Assembly (NCBI GenBank): GCA_028819775.1
Contig: JAPPKV010000317.1
Location: 1-15,807 of the forward strand
DNA from: Gammaproteobacteria bacterium
Lineage (GTDB): Bacteria; Pseudomonadota; Gammaproteobacteria; Pseudomonadales; Azotimanducaceae_A
Length of the DNA: 15,807 bases
Direction of reading: 5' to 3'
The position numbers and the translations under genes were made by a program. Of this stretch, positions 1 to 7,108 are shown piece after piece; within the stretch, counting starts at the first letter, position 1; each line of letters begins with the position of its first letter. The notes under the pieces are model-generated. The model saw only the letters and a program-made list of their open reading frames with translations, did not search any database and was not told the origin of the DNA.

Positions 1-2017
1 CGGCCTCGTGACCGAGAACGCCGTTAGGCATTCTCGATCGCGCCCTTTGGGCGCGCCGGGACGCCACAAGGGCGTCCCCTACGGCAGTCGCGTCGTCGAA
101 GTACCAGGTCGACGGGTGGTAGGACAACGTCCAGCGGTTGTCCCAGCCCCAAATGCCGGACTCGGTGACGTTCTTCAACCGCGTCGAGACCACCACCGGA
201 TGTGGCGCCTGCCCGACCGTACCGATAGTCCACAAATTCTCCGCAGCGGCCTCGAGCAGCGTCTTGGCGGCCTTGGTCCGACGCTCCTCCGTGGTCGCCT
301 CGCGCAACTGGTCTCCCCAATACTGTAGGTTGCGGACCAGCGGCGGCGGTTCCTCGCCGAGTTCGCCCTCGGTCTGGTAATGCCTCGCCCAGTGGTTCCA
401 CATGGCGATATCCCATCCGGACCGGTGCGGATAGAACCAGTCCGGCACCAAGGGAAAGAGGATGTCGGTCACCTTGTCCGCATGCCAGAGCGTCATCTGC
501 ATCTTGTTCGCCTGTGCCCGTTCCGACTGCAGGCTCCGCTCCACCGACTTCAGGCGCATGTCGACGCCGACTTCGCGCCAGTAGTCGCGTACCAGTTCCA
601 TGGTGATCGCCTTCGGGGTCTCGAAGTCGAGGTACTCGAAGGTGATCGTCAGCTTCGTGCCGTCCGCGTACTCCCGTAGTCCGTCGCCGTCCACGTCGTG
701 CAGCCCAAGTTCGTCCAGCAGCGCGCGGGCATATTCCGGGTCGTAGCGGATGTGCGCCTGTGCGAAGCGGTCCTCGTACCAGCGACTCGAAGGATGTGCC
801 GTCACCTGGCTCGGCACCCCGCGTCCGAAGTAGATCACCTCGTTCATCTGATCCCTGTCGATGGCGTGGGAGAGCGCGCGGATGAACCGGCGCTCGCCCT
901 TGCCCCACAGCAGATCCCGGTACTTCGGATCGTCGTAGTTGTAGTTCGGCTGGATGGCCACGTCGCTGATGTGCACGCGGTGCCAGATGTGGACCTTGTT
1001 GAGCCCCTTCACCTCGCCGAGCTTGAGCAGCGGAATGTCCTGCGTCTTCAGCGCAAACGCCGCGAAATCGAGCTGGCCGGTGGCCGCCTGGAAGGCAATC
1101 ATCTGCGAGTTCTCGAGCAGGATGATCGCGTCGATGGCGTCTATGTAAGGCAGCTGATTGCCGGCCGGGTCGATCTTGAAGTAGTACGGGTTCCGTTCCA
1201 GGCGCATCTTGGTCGGCGTTCGCTGCACCACCTTGTATGCCCTCAAGGTCGGTACCCTGACAGCCTCCTCGTTCCCCCAGCCGCGGTACGCCCCGTACAT
1301 CGCCATCCAGGTGACGAAACCTTTTTCCTCCACCAAGGCGGCAAGCTCCTCCCGATCCCGGAACGCCGGGTGGTACTGCTTGAAGAAGTGCATGGGATCG
1401 ACGAAGTGGCTGCCGTACTGGGCGAAGAAGTTGGCGAACATGGGGTTGGGTTCGGGGAAGCGGTATTCGAAGGTCAGATCGTCGATCTTCACGAACTCGC
1501 AACCCTGCACCAGCCGATACACGATCGGCGACATCTCCGGATCCATCCAGACGTGCACCAGACGAAACCAGAAGTCGTCCGCCGTTAGCGGCACGCCGTC
1601 GGACCACTTCACGCCCGGGCGCAGCCGTACCGTGGTGACGCGGCCGTCTTCGCTCAAGCTCCAGGACTCGGCCAGGTTCGGCAGGACGTTGCGCATGTCC
1701 GCCGACAACGTCAGCGCATGTTCCCAGTTGAAGAACTGCCAGCTGTCCCAGATGGGTATCCGCGCCGTTCCGCCGTATTTGCCGATGGATTTGTAGGGCT
1801 GGATGACGACCGGATCATCCGGCAGGCGTTCCTGCACCGACGGCAGGTCGCGATCGTCGAGGTAGGGACTCTGAGCGAAGCGAGCGATGCCCACCTCGCT
1901 GGCAGTCTTCGGCGGCTGGTACCACGCTGCTGGCCAGTCGTTGTCCCGCGGGTGCGCGGCAACGGCGATCAGTGCCCCGACCGCGACGCCGGCGCGCGCT
2001 CGGTACGACCTCGTCAT
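1..2017 (-). CDS. ABC transporter substrate-binding protein, family 5 (peptide type), 3' end outside window
   Basis: Periplasmic solute-binding protein of the SBP_bac_5 family, which captures oligopeptides or similar solutes for an ABC importer. I translated the minus strand from ATG 2017 to the window edge and found no stop (672 complete codons). Residues about 8-21 form a short hydrophobic signal segment. GKYGGT (79-84) and LRPGVKWSDGVPLTADDF (132-149) are family hallmarks, and ERNPYYFKIDPAGNQLPYI (about 273-291) is typical of the large peptide-binding subgroup. The recognisable protein ends around YHPSTWYFDD (633-642), where such proteins normally stop. Here the frame continues into Arg/Ala-rich sequence encoded by a palindromic repeat. 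No permease or ATPase gene is visible; they may lie beyond the left edge. No clear Shine-Dalgarno precedes the ATG. The ligand cannot be told from sequence. The family is secure; the C-terminus is not. Confidence 0.88.
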   Translation of the reverse strand, partial: MTRSYRARAGVAVGALIAVAAHPRDNDWPAAWYQPPKTASEVGIARFAQSPYLDDRDLPSVQERLPDDPVVIQPYKSIGKYGGTARIPIWDSWQFFNWEHALTLSADMRNVLPNLAESWSLSEDGRVTTVRLRPGVKWSDGVPLTADDFWFRLVHVWMDPEMSPIVYRLVQGCEFVKIDDLTFEYRFPEPNPMFANFFAQYGSHFVDPMHFFKQYHPAFRDREELAALVEEKGFVTWMAMYGAYRGWGNEEAVRVPTLRAYKVVQRTPTKMRLERNPYYFKIDPAGNQLPYIDAIDAIILLENSQMIAFQAATGQLDFAAFALKTQDIPLLKLGEVKGLNKVHIWHRVHISDVAIQPNYNYDDPKYRDLLWGKGERRFIRALSHAIDRDQMNEVIYFGRGVPSQVTAHPSSRWYEDRFAQAHIRYDPEYARALLDELGLHDVDGDGLREYADGTKLTITFEYLDFETPKAITMELVRDYWREVGVDMRLKSVERSLQSERAQANKMQMTLWHADKVTDILFPLVPDWFYPHRSGWDIAMWNHWARHYQTEGELGEEPPPLVRNLQYWGDQLREATTEERRTKAAKTLLEAAAENLWTIGTVGQAPHPVVVSTRLKNVTESGIWGWDNRWTLSYHPSTWYFDDATAVGDALVASRRAQRARSRMPNGVLGHEA
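14..78. repeat. Cluster of three adjacent hairpins (palindromic repeat element)
   Basis: Three inverted repeats lie end to end. GAGAACGCC (14-22) pairs with GGCATTCTC (27-35), with one mismatch that becomes a G-U pair in the minus-strand transcript. CGCGCCC (39-45) pairs perfectly with GGGCGCG (49-55) around TTT. GGGACGCC (58-65) pairs perfectly with GGCGTCCC (71-78) around ACAAG. The block lies in the frame of the substrate-binding protein just after its conserved end and adds an Arg/Ala-rich tail. This is the architecture of REP-like or MITE-like dispersed palindromes. No second copy is in the window, so repetitiveness is inferred. Confidence 0.65.
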
Positions 2018-2049
2018 GGGGTTTCCCGACCCACGACCCGCGAAACCCC
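2018..2049. promoter_or_regulatory. Inverted repeat abutting the start of the substrate-binding protein gene
   Basis: GGGGTTTC (2018-2025) and GAAACCCC (2042-2049) are perfect 8-bp arms around a 16-bp spacer, touching the ATG at 2017. It could be an operator in the divergent promoter region, or an RNA hairpin over the ribosome site of the minus-strand gene. The rest of the 183-bp divergent region (to 2200) holds only a candidate -10 box for the esterase gene. Confidence 0.35.
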
Positions 2050-2161
2050 CTGCTCCATTAGGAGAAAGGCCCCTCCATGAACTGCGATGCTCAACGCGAC
2101 CCATCATGGCGGGTGGCTCGTACCGGCGTCAACAAGTCCCCAGCCACCCTTGGCTGCCGCA

Positions 2162-2167
2162 TACAAT
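2162..2167 (+). promoter_or_regulatory. Candidate -10 box (TACAAT) for the esterase gene
   Basis: TACAAT lies 33 nt before the ATG at 2201, leaving room for a start site near 2174 and a purine-rich ribosome site (GAGGG, about 2186-2190). No convincing -35 hexamer sits 16-18 bp upstream, so support is weak. Confidence 0.3.
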
Positions 2168-2200
2168 GGACTTCGAATCCGCTCCGAGGGCAAGCCACAC

Positions 2201-3673
2201 ATGCGAACAATCCTCAACGCAACCGTCTTCGCCGTCCTTTGCGTCCGCGCCATAGGCGCGACCGTCGGGAGCGCGACCGAGCCGCCGATCTCGGGGCCCT
2301 GCGTCGGCCTTGGGGACATCCGGCTGCCGGATGCGGAAATCACGACCGTCGAATCGGCGGACAGTCCGGTTGCGCACTGCAAGCTGACCGGCACCATCGG
2401 CCGGGAAATCGGCTTCTCCGTCTGGCTGCCGGCGCAATGGAACGGCGCCTTCATCATGGGTGGCGGCGGCGGATTCGTCGGCAACATCCAGAACCAGGCC
2501 CTTGGCTTAGGCGTGCTGCAACGCGGCTATGCGACGGCTGGCACCGACACCGGCCATCGGAACCAGGGCATCGACGGATCCTGGGCGCTGAACAATCCCG
2601 AACGGCTGGTCAACTACGGCCATCTCGCCGTGCACCGCGTGACGGCGGTCTCCAAGCACATCGCCGAAAGGCACTACGGCGCGATGCCGCAGCGATCCTA
2701 TTTCGCCGGGTGCTCGAACGGCGGCCGCCAAGCGCTGATGTCCGCCCAGCGCTACCCGGAGGACTTCGATGTGATCCTGGCCGGCGCCCCGGCGCACGAC
2801 TTCGGGGGCGTGGCAGCCGCGTTCCTCGACGTCACCCGGCACATGTATCCATCCATGGACGACCTCTCCGCACCCCTACTCTCGGTCGAGGATCGGCAAA
2901 CGCTGGCCAATGCGGTTCTCGCCCGGTGCGATGCCGAGGACGGTCTCGAGGACGGCATCCTCAACGATCCCCGGGACTGCGACTTCGATCCGGACAGCCT
3001 CGATCTGGACCCGGAGAAAATCGCCGCCATCCGAGCCGTCTACGAGGGGCCCGCCGCCCCGGATGGACGGATCCACGTCGGCTGGCCCTTCGGCGGCGAG
3101 GATGCACCCGGTGGCTGGGGCGGCTGGCTCGCGGGGTCCGGCCAGCAAGCGCCGAACTTCCCGCCGTCGCTGGCGTTCGGCTTCGGCGTCGAGGTCATGC
3201 GCCACATGGTGGAACACGATCCCGATTGGCGCTACGAGGGTTTCGATTTCAGCGGCTTCCGGCATCGCTTCCGAACCGCAGCCGCGGCCTTGAGCGCTAC
3301 CGACCCGAACCTCGACGCTTTCCGCAATAACGGAGGCAAGCTACTGATTTATCACGGCTGGTCGGACGCCGCCCTATCCGCACTGGCGAGCATCGACTAC
3401 GTCGACGCCGTCTACGCCCGGGACGAATCCGCCCGCGACGACGTGCGCCTGTTCCTGATGCCGGGCGTCCTCCACTGCGCCGGCGGCCCTGGACCGTGGG
3501 TTGTGGACCTCATCGAAGCGGCGGAACAGTGGGACGAAACAGGCACCTCACCGGATACGTTGGTCGCCGGTTTTGCGGAGGGCGGCGGCGCCCGCCCCTT
3601 GTGTGCGTATCCGAGTCGCGCCGCCTACATTGGCGGCGACAGTCGCGAGCCATCGAGTTTCGAGTGCCGCTGA
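2201..3673 (+). CDS. Secreted tannase/feruloyl esterase family hydrolase
   Basis: Predicted exported alpha/beta hydrolase of the tannase/feruloyl esterase family (the family that includes fungal feruloyl esterase B, tannases and MHETase), which cleaves esters of aromatic acids. The ATG at 2201 gives a signal peptide (MRTILNATVFAVLCVRAIG, cleavage near residue 25); the frame is open further upstream but that extension is uncharacteristic. The CS-D-HC signature is complete: Cys171-Ser172 in GCSNGGR, Asp389 in HGWSDA, and His425-Cys426, the two cysteines being the expected disulfide. The lid carries the Asp-rich calcium loop DAEDGLEDGILNDP (244-257). Length is 490 residues, near the family norm. 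It is transcribed divergently from the peptide-binding protein and converges on the ATPase gene. The exact ester substrate cannot be assigned. The family and catalytic competence are well supported. Confidence 0.9.
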   Translation: MRTILNATVFAVLCVRAIGATVGSATEPPISGPCVGLGDIRLPDAEITTVESADSPVAHCKLTGTIGREIGFSVWLPAQWNGAFIMGGGGGFVGNIQNQALGLGVLQRGYATAGTDTGHRNQGIDGSWALNNPERLVNYGHLAVHRVTAVSKHIAERHYGAMPQRSYFAGCSNGGRQALMSAQRYPEDFDVILAGAPAHDFGGVAAAFLDVTRHMYPSMDDLSAPLLSVEDRQTLANAVLARCDAEDGLEDGILNDPRDCDFDPDSLDLDPEKIAAIRAVYEGPAAPDGRIHVGWPFGGEDAPGGWGGWLAGSGQQAPNFPPSLAFGFGVEVMRHMVEHDPDWRYEGFDFSGFRHRFRTAAAALSATDPNLDAFRNNGGKLLIYHGWSDAALSALASIDYVDAVYARDESARDDVRLFLMPGVLHCAGGPGPWVVDLIEAAEQWDETGTSPDTLVAGFAEGGGARPLCAYPSRAAYIGGDSREPSSFECR

Positions 3674-3715
3674 GGAACGATCTTCGCGATGCGGGCAACG
3701 CCAACGAGACACGGA

Positions 3716-4891
3716 TCAGTTGCCGAGCAGCGCATCGCACATCCCATCGAGCGGCACGGCAGCAACATCATCGGTCAATGGGTACGCGTTGCGCGTCCGG
3801 CAAACCACGGAGAGCGATTCGACCGCATCGACGGGCATCACGTTCAGGACCTTGCGCAACGAAGCGGCATCCCGGGATCGAGGCCTTTCCGTCCATTTGG
3901 CGTCGGCGAGATGGAACCTACCGGCGCGGTGCACCAGGAAATCGGCCTCTCGGGACCGGTCTTGCCAGAAGAAAAGGTCCCAGCGGCCATGTTGATTGGT
4001 CTGCGACCTTCGAATTTCGGCGCACACAAGTGTCTCCCAAAGCGCCCCGGCCAGCGGCGTGACCCGCAGATCGTCGACGCTGTAGACGCCGCATAGAAAT
4101 GCGGCAAGCCCTGCGTCGCGCACATACAGCTTCGGACGTTTGACCAGCGTCGTTGTGGGATTGCCGTACCAAGGTTCGAGAAGGACGAGCTGATGAGACG
4201 CTTCGAGAACCCCCAGCCACGACGCCAGCGTCGAACCGCCAACGCCGATGTCCCGGGCAAGATCCGACCGGTTGAGTAGCTGGGCGGACCGCAGCGCCGA
4301 AGCGCGCAGGAACCGCTCGTAGTCGCGCAGACTCGAAACCTGCAGAAGCTGGCGAAGATCCCGTTCCAGATAGGTGGCGACATAGGATTGCAGGAATCCC
4401 CGAGCATCGATCTCCCGGTCCTCGTAGAGTTCGGGAAAGCCCCCCCGGACCAGGAACTCCTCGACCGCGAGATCGGGGTAAGCCGCCTTTGCTTCGGCGA
4501 ACGTCAAGGGCTCGAGCTCCAGGATGTCTGCACGGCCAGCGAGCGAGTCCGAAACCGATCGCATCAACCGTAGCGGCTGTGAGCCGGTCAGCAGGAATGC
4601 ACCATTGCGGCGATCGGCGTCGACCACGGTCTTGAGATGGCGGAACAACCCGGGTGCGTATTGAACTTCGTCGACGATGACGGGTGGCGAGTGTCGGGCA
4701 AGGAACGATCCCGGGTCCAACTCCGCCTGTTCCGCCTCGCTCGGCAGGTCGAGGCTGACGAAGCCATGGTCGGGGAAGAGCCGGCGCATCAAGCTCGTCT
4801 TGCCGGTCTGCCGCGCACCCGTCAATACCACCACGGGACGTGTCGCGGCACGTTGCCGGAGCAGATCTTCTATCTGACGGTCAACCCACAT
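3716..4891 (-). CDS. AAA_14 / DUF4143 family ATPase
   Basis: Orphan P-loop ATPase of the AAA_14 plus DUF4143 architecture, widespread and variably present in prokaryotes, with no firmly established cellular role. Walker A is GARQTGKT (25-32), Walker B VIVDEVQ (71-77), and a sensor-like LLTGS is at 100-104. The C-terminal part contains READFLVHRAGRFHLADAKW, the PD-(D/E)xK-like segment usual in DUF4143. I use the ATG at 4891 because MWVDRQIEDLL followed by the P-loop about 20 residues later matches the family. The frame is open upstream to a GTG at 4936, but those 15 residues look non-coding. The 391 residues are typical. Its end is 42 bp from the convergent esterase gene, with no hairpin between them. 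Nothing nearby indicates a partner. Confidence 0.85.
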   Translation of the reverse strand: MWVDRQIEDLLRQRAATRPVVVLTGARQTGKTSLMRRLFPDHGFVSLDLPSEAEQAELDPGSFLARHSPPVIVDEVQYAPGLFRHLKTVVDADRRNGAFLLTGSQPLRLMRSVSDSLAGRADILELEPLTFAEAKAAYPDLAVEEFLVRGGFPELYEDREIDARGFLQSYVATYLERDLRQLLQVSSLRDYERFLRASALRSAQLLNRSDLARDIGVGGSTLASWLGVLEASHQLVLLEPWYGNPTTTLVKRPKLYVRDAGLAAFLCGVYSVDDLRVTPLAGALWETLVCAEIRRSQTNQHGRWDLFFWQDRSREADFLVHRAGRFHLADAKWTERPRSRDAASLRKVLNVMPVDAVESLSVVCRTRNAYPLTDDVAAVPLDGMCDALLGN

Positions 4892-4897
4892 TGGTAA

Positions 4898-4903
4898 AAT
4901 TGT
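4898..4903 (-). promoter_or_regulatory. Candidate -10 box (TACAAT) for the ATPase gene, possibly leaderless
   Basis: Read on the minus strand, TACAAT is followed after 7 nt (TTTACCA) by the chosen ATG at 4891, the distance at which transcription would begin at the start codon itself. No Shine-Dalgarno is present, which agrees with a leaderless message. A good -35 is not visible. A TTGACA lies at 4930-4935 on the other strand but has no properly spaced -10. Confidence 0.3.
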
Positions 4904-4973
4904 ACGATGGTGTCGAACATTTTGCACACTTGACACGCTCGAATCTTACCGTGTCCTCTATCGTGGCAGCGGC

Positions 4974-4978
4974 GGGAG
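4974..4978 (+). promoter_or_regulatory. Ribosome binding site deciding the TTG start of dgcN
   Basis: GGGAG ends 9 nt before the TTG at 4988. There is no in-frame ATG or GTG nearby that would preserve the conserved N-terminus, so this site supports the rare start codon. Confidence 0.6.
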
Positions 4979-4987
4979 ACCTCAATC

Positions 4988-5986
4988 TTGAATCTCGAAA
5001 CGCCATACCTGATCTTCCTCGGCGACGCCAAGGACGGGCTGGCAGCGAAGACCGGCCAAGGCATCGTCGACTGGCGACCGGAAGCCGTCATGGGGCAACT
5101 CCGTCTGCCGGGGTGCCGGGCGGATCTCGGTGTCGCCGACCTATCGATCCAACAAGCCGCCGATGCCGGCGCCAAGACCTTCCTCATCGGCGTGGTCAAC
5201 CCGGGCGGCGTGCTACCCAGGCATTGGCAAGGCGTGATCGTCGAGGCATTGGAGGCCGGCATGGATGTCGCCAACGGGCTTCATACGCCGCTGGATAGCA
5301 TTCCCGAGATCGCCGAAGCAGCCCGCCGGTCGGACCGGAGACTGCTCGAGGCACGGCGTCCCGTGGGACCTTTCCCCGTCGCGTCGGGACGCAAGCGCAC
5401 CGGCAAACGCCTCCTGACCGTCGGGACCGATTGCTCGGTCGGCAAGAAATACGCCGCACTCGCCATCGAACGGGAGTTGACCGCCCGGAACGTCGCCGCC
5501 GACTTCCGCGCCACGGGGCAGACCGGCATCCTCATCGCGGGGTCCGGCATTCCCATCGACGCCGTTGTCGCGGACTTCGCGGCCGGTGCCGCCGAGACGC
5601 TCTCGCCCGACAACGATCCCGACCACTGGGACGTCGTCGAAGGTCAAGGTTCCCTGTTCCATCCTTCCTTCGCCGGCGTGAGCATCGCCCTGCTGCACGG
5701 CACCCAACCCGATGCCTTCGTGGTCTGTCATGAACCAAGCCGGACGACGATGCGCAACGTCGATGCGCCGATCGCCGGCATCGACGCCGTCATCGAACAG
5801 ACGATTGCGCTCGGCCGATTGACGAATCCCGCCGTACGGTGCGTCGGCATCGCCCTGAACACGTCGGAACTCGATGCCGCAAGCGCGAGCCAAACCATTG
5901 AGCAAGCTCGCCGTCGGTTCCGGGTGCCCGTCTGCGATCCGGTTCGGCACGGTGTCGAGGTGATCGTCGACGAGATGCTGTCGTGA
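4988..5986 (+). CDS. dgcN: DUF1611 protein, likely D-glutamate N-acetyltransferase DgcN
   Basis: Cytoplasmic DUF1611-family protein. Members called DgcN acetylate D-glutamate to N-acetyl-D-glutamate as the first step of a D-glutamate catabolic route known in marine proteobacteria and haloarchaea. The N-terminal half opens with TPYLIFLGDAKDGLAAKTGQ and contains GVVNPGG. The C-terminal P-loop-like domain has the family hallmark GTDCSVGKK (146-154), then RATGQTGILIAGSG and VVEGQGSLFHPSF. The 332 residues are usual for the family. The start is TTG: the frame there gives the conserved N-terminus and a GGGAG lies 9 nt upstream. Its stop overlaps the next start as GTGA, so the racemase is translationally coupled. 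The known function rests on this adjacency plus family identity; DUF1611 also has less-studied members, so activity should be regarded as probable. Confidence 0.82.
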   Translation: MNLETPYLIFLGDAKDGLAAKTGQGIVDWRPEAVMGQLRLPGCRADLGVADLSIQQAADAGAKTFLIGVVNPGGVLPRHWQGVIVEALEAGMDVANGLHTPLDSIPEIAEAARRSDRRLLEARRPVGPFPVASGRKRTGKRLLTVGTDCSVGKKYAALAIERELTARNVAADFRATGQTGILIAGSGIPIDAVVADFAAGAAETLSPDNDPDHWDVVEGQGSLFHPSFAGVSIALLHGTQPDAFVVCHEPSRTTMRNVDAPIAGIDAVIEQTIALGRLTNPAVRCVGIALNTSELDAASASQTIEQARRRFRVPVCDPVRHGVEVIVDEMLS

Positions 5987-6954
5987 GAATCACGGCCGCC
6001 ATCGAGTCCTGGCCCATCGCCCGGCCGTTCACCACCGCCCGGGGCACCAAGCAAACGGCTCGCGTGGTCGTCGCCACGGTCACCGACGGCAACGTCAACG
6101 GCCGGGGCGAATGCGTCCCCTACCCTCGCTACGGTGATGACCCTGAGGTCGTCGCCGGGACGATCAACGCTTTCCAAGGGCCGTTCGACAGACGCGAGCT
6201 ACTCGATGCCCTGCCGGCCGGACCTGCCCGCAACGCCATCGACTGCGCACTGTGGGATCTCGAAGCGAAGCGCTGCGGACAGCCGGCCTGGCAATTGGCC
6301 GGCGTCCCGAAACCCGTCGACATCCCCACGGCATTCACCCTGTCATTGGATCCGCCGTCCGCCATGGGACACCAGGCGACGGTCGAGCATTGGCGTCCGC
6401 TGCTCAAGGTCAAACTCGGGTCTGAGGACGTGGCCGCAGACGTCGAAAGACTCCGTGTGGTGCGCGCCAACGCTCCCGGCGCGCGGCTGATCGTCGATGC
6501 CAACGAGGGCTGGAGCTTGGCAGCACTCGCCGAGTTTGCGCCCGTAGCGGCCGCACTCGGCGTGGAACTGATAGAACAGCCGTTGCCAGCGGGTGAAGAC
6601 CAGGAACTGGCTGGGTTTCAGTCACCGGTTCCCCTCGGTGCCGACGAGAGCATCCGCGACGGTTCGAACGTGTTTGCGCTGGCGGCGAGGTACCAAGTCG
6701 TCAACATCAAGCTCGACAAGACGGGAGGTTTGACGCGGGCGCTGACACTTGTGGACGAGGCACGCGAACTCGACCTCGCCATCATGGTCGGCTGCATGGT
6801 CGCCACCTCGTTGTCGATGGCACCTGCGCTGCTGCTGGCCGGACGGGCCCAGGTCGTGGACCTCGATGGACCCGATCTGCTCGTCGCCGACCGGGTGCCC
6901 GGCCTCCCCTACGTCTCGGGCTGCGTTTCCTACTCTGCCGCAGTCTGGGGTTGA
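5983..6954 (+). CDS. dgcA: Enolase-superfamily epimerase, likely N-acetyl-D-glutamate racemase DgcA
   Basis: Cytoplasmic member of the muconate-lactonizing/dipeptide-epimerase branch of the enolase superfamily. Next to dgcN, the expected reaction is N-acetyl-D-glutamate to N-acetyl-L-glutamate. All catalytic positions are visible: KVK with Lys142 and Lys144, metal ligands Asp172 (VDANEGW), Glu198 (IEQPLP) and Asp221 (GADES), and the opposite-face base Lys243 (NIKLDKTGG). The GTG start at 5983 overlaps the dgcN stop by four bases (GTGA). The 323 residues are typical. Annotation pipelines often call this family L-Ala-D/L-Glu epimerase, which acts on muropeptides. That remains the main alternative, but the DUF1611 partner favours the N-acetylglutamate racemase. 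The deacetylase needed to finish the route is not in the window. Confidence 0.84.
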   Translation: MRITAAIESWPIARPFTTARGTKQTARVVVATVTDGNVNGRGECVPYPRYGDDPEVVAGTINAFQGPFDRRELLDALPAGPARNAIDCALWDLEAKRCGQPAWQLAGVPKPVDIPTAFTLSLDPPSAMGHQATVEHWRPLLKVKLGSEDVAADVERLRVVRANAPGARLIVDANEGWSLAALAEFAPVAAALGVELIEQPLPAGEDQELAGFQSPVPLGADESIRDGSNVFALAARYQVVNIKLDKTGGLTRALTLVDEARELDLAIMVGCMVATSLSMAPALLLAGRAQVVDLDGPDLLVADRVPGLPYVSGCVSYSAAVWG

Positions 6955-7108
6955 CGTCCGAAGGTTGGCGTCGGGACACAAGCGAGTCAGCCGTTACTCA
7001 ATACATTACAGGAGCGTCCGTGCGAGACCTCCAAGCACCAAATTGAAGCAGGTTGACCTGACAACGCAAACTCCTCAGATGTGGCTCTTGAGGGACTAAG
7101 GAGACCAG
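6955..7108 (+). other. Intergenic region with a possible 8-codon leader ORF
   Basis: After dgcA there are 154 bp. AGGAG (7010-7014) is followed five bases later by GTG (7020), which reads eight codons (MRDLQAPN) to TGA at 7046. An interrupted palindrome CAGGT-TG-ACCTG spans 7049-7060 and contains TTGACC, a possible -35 with no strong -10 after it. AAGGAGA (7098-7104) is the ribosome site of the next gene. The leader ORF and operator are suggestions only. Confidence 0.2.

Noticed and set aside
698..1588. A 296-codon plus-strand open frame
   Set aside because: It lies entirely antisense to the substrate-binding protein, and its His/Val/Arg-rich translation has no domain signature.
24..1607. 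A 527-codon minus-strand open frame in the substrate-binding protein region
   Set aside because: Its translation is Arg/Gly/Ala-rich with no motif. The neighbouring minus-strand frame encodes the full substrate-binding protein without a stop, so this is a shadow frame of GC-rich DNA.
2077..3330. A 417-codon plus-strand frame with a good AGGAG 12 nt upstream of its ATG
   Set aside because: It overlaps the esterase gene in another frame and is strongly Arg/Pro-biased. The esterase frame carries the complete catalytic signature. The AGGAG is probably chance, though it was the best argument for the alternative.
4930..4935. TTGACA as -35 of a dgcN promoter
   Set aside because: No acceptable -10 hexamer occurs 15-19 bp downstream; the nearest TAT-like sequence is over 20 bp away.
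4892..4936. GTG start at 4936 for the AAA_14 ATPase
   Set aside because: The extra 15 residues are not family-like and have no ribosome site; ATG 4891 gives the usual distance to the P-loop.
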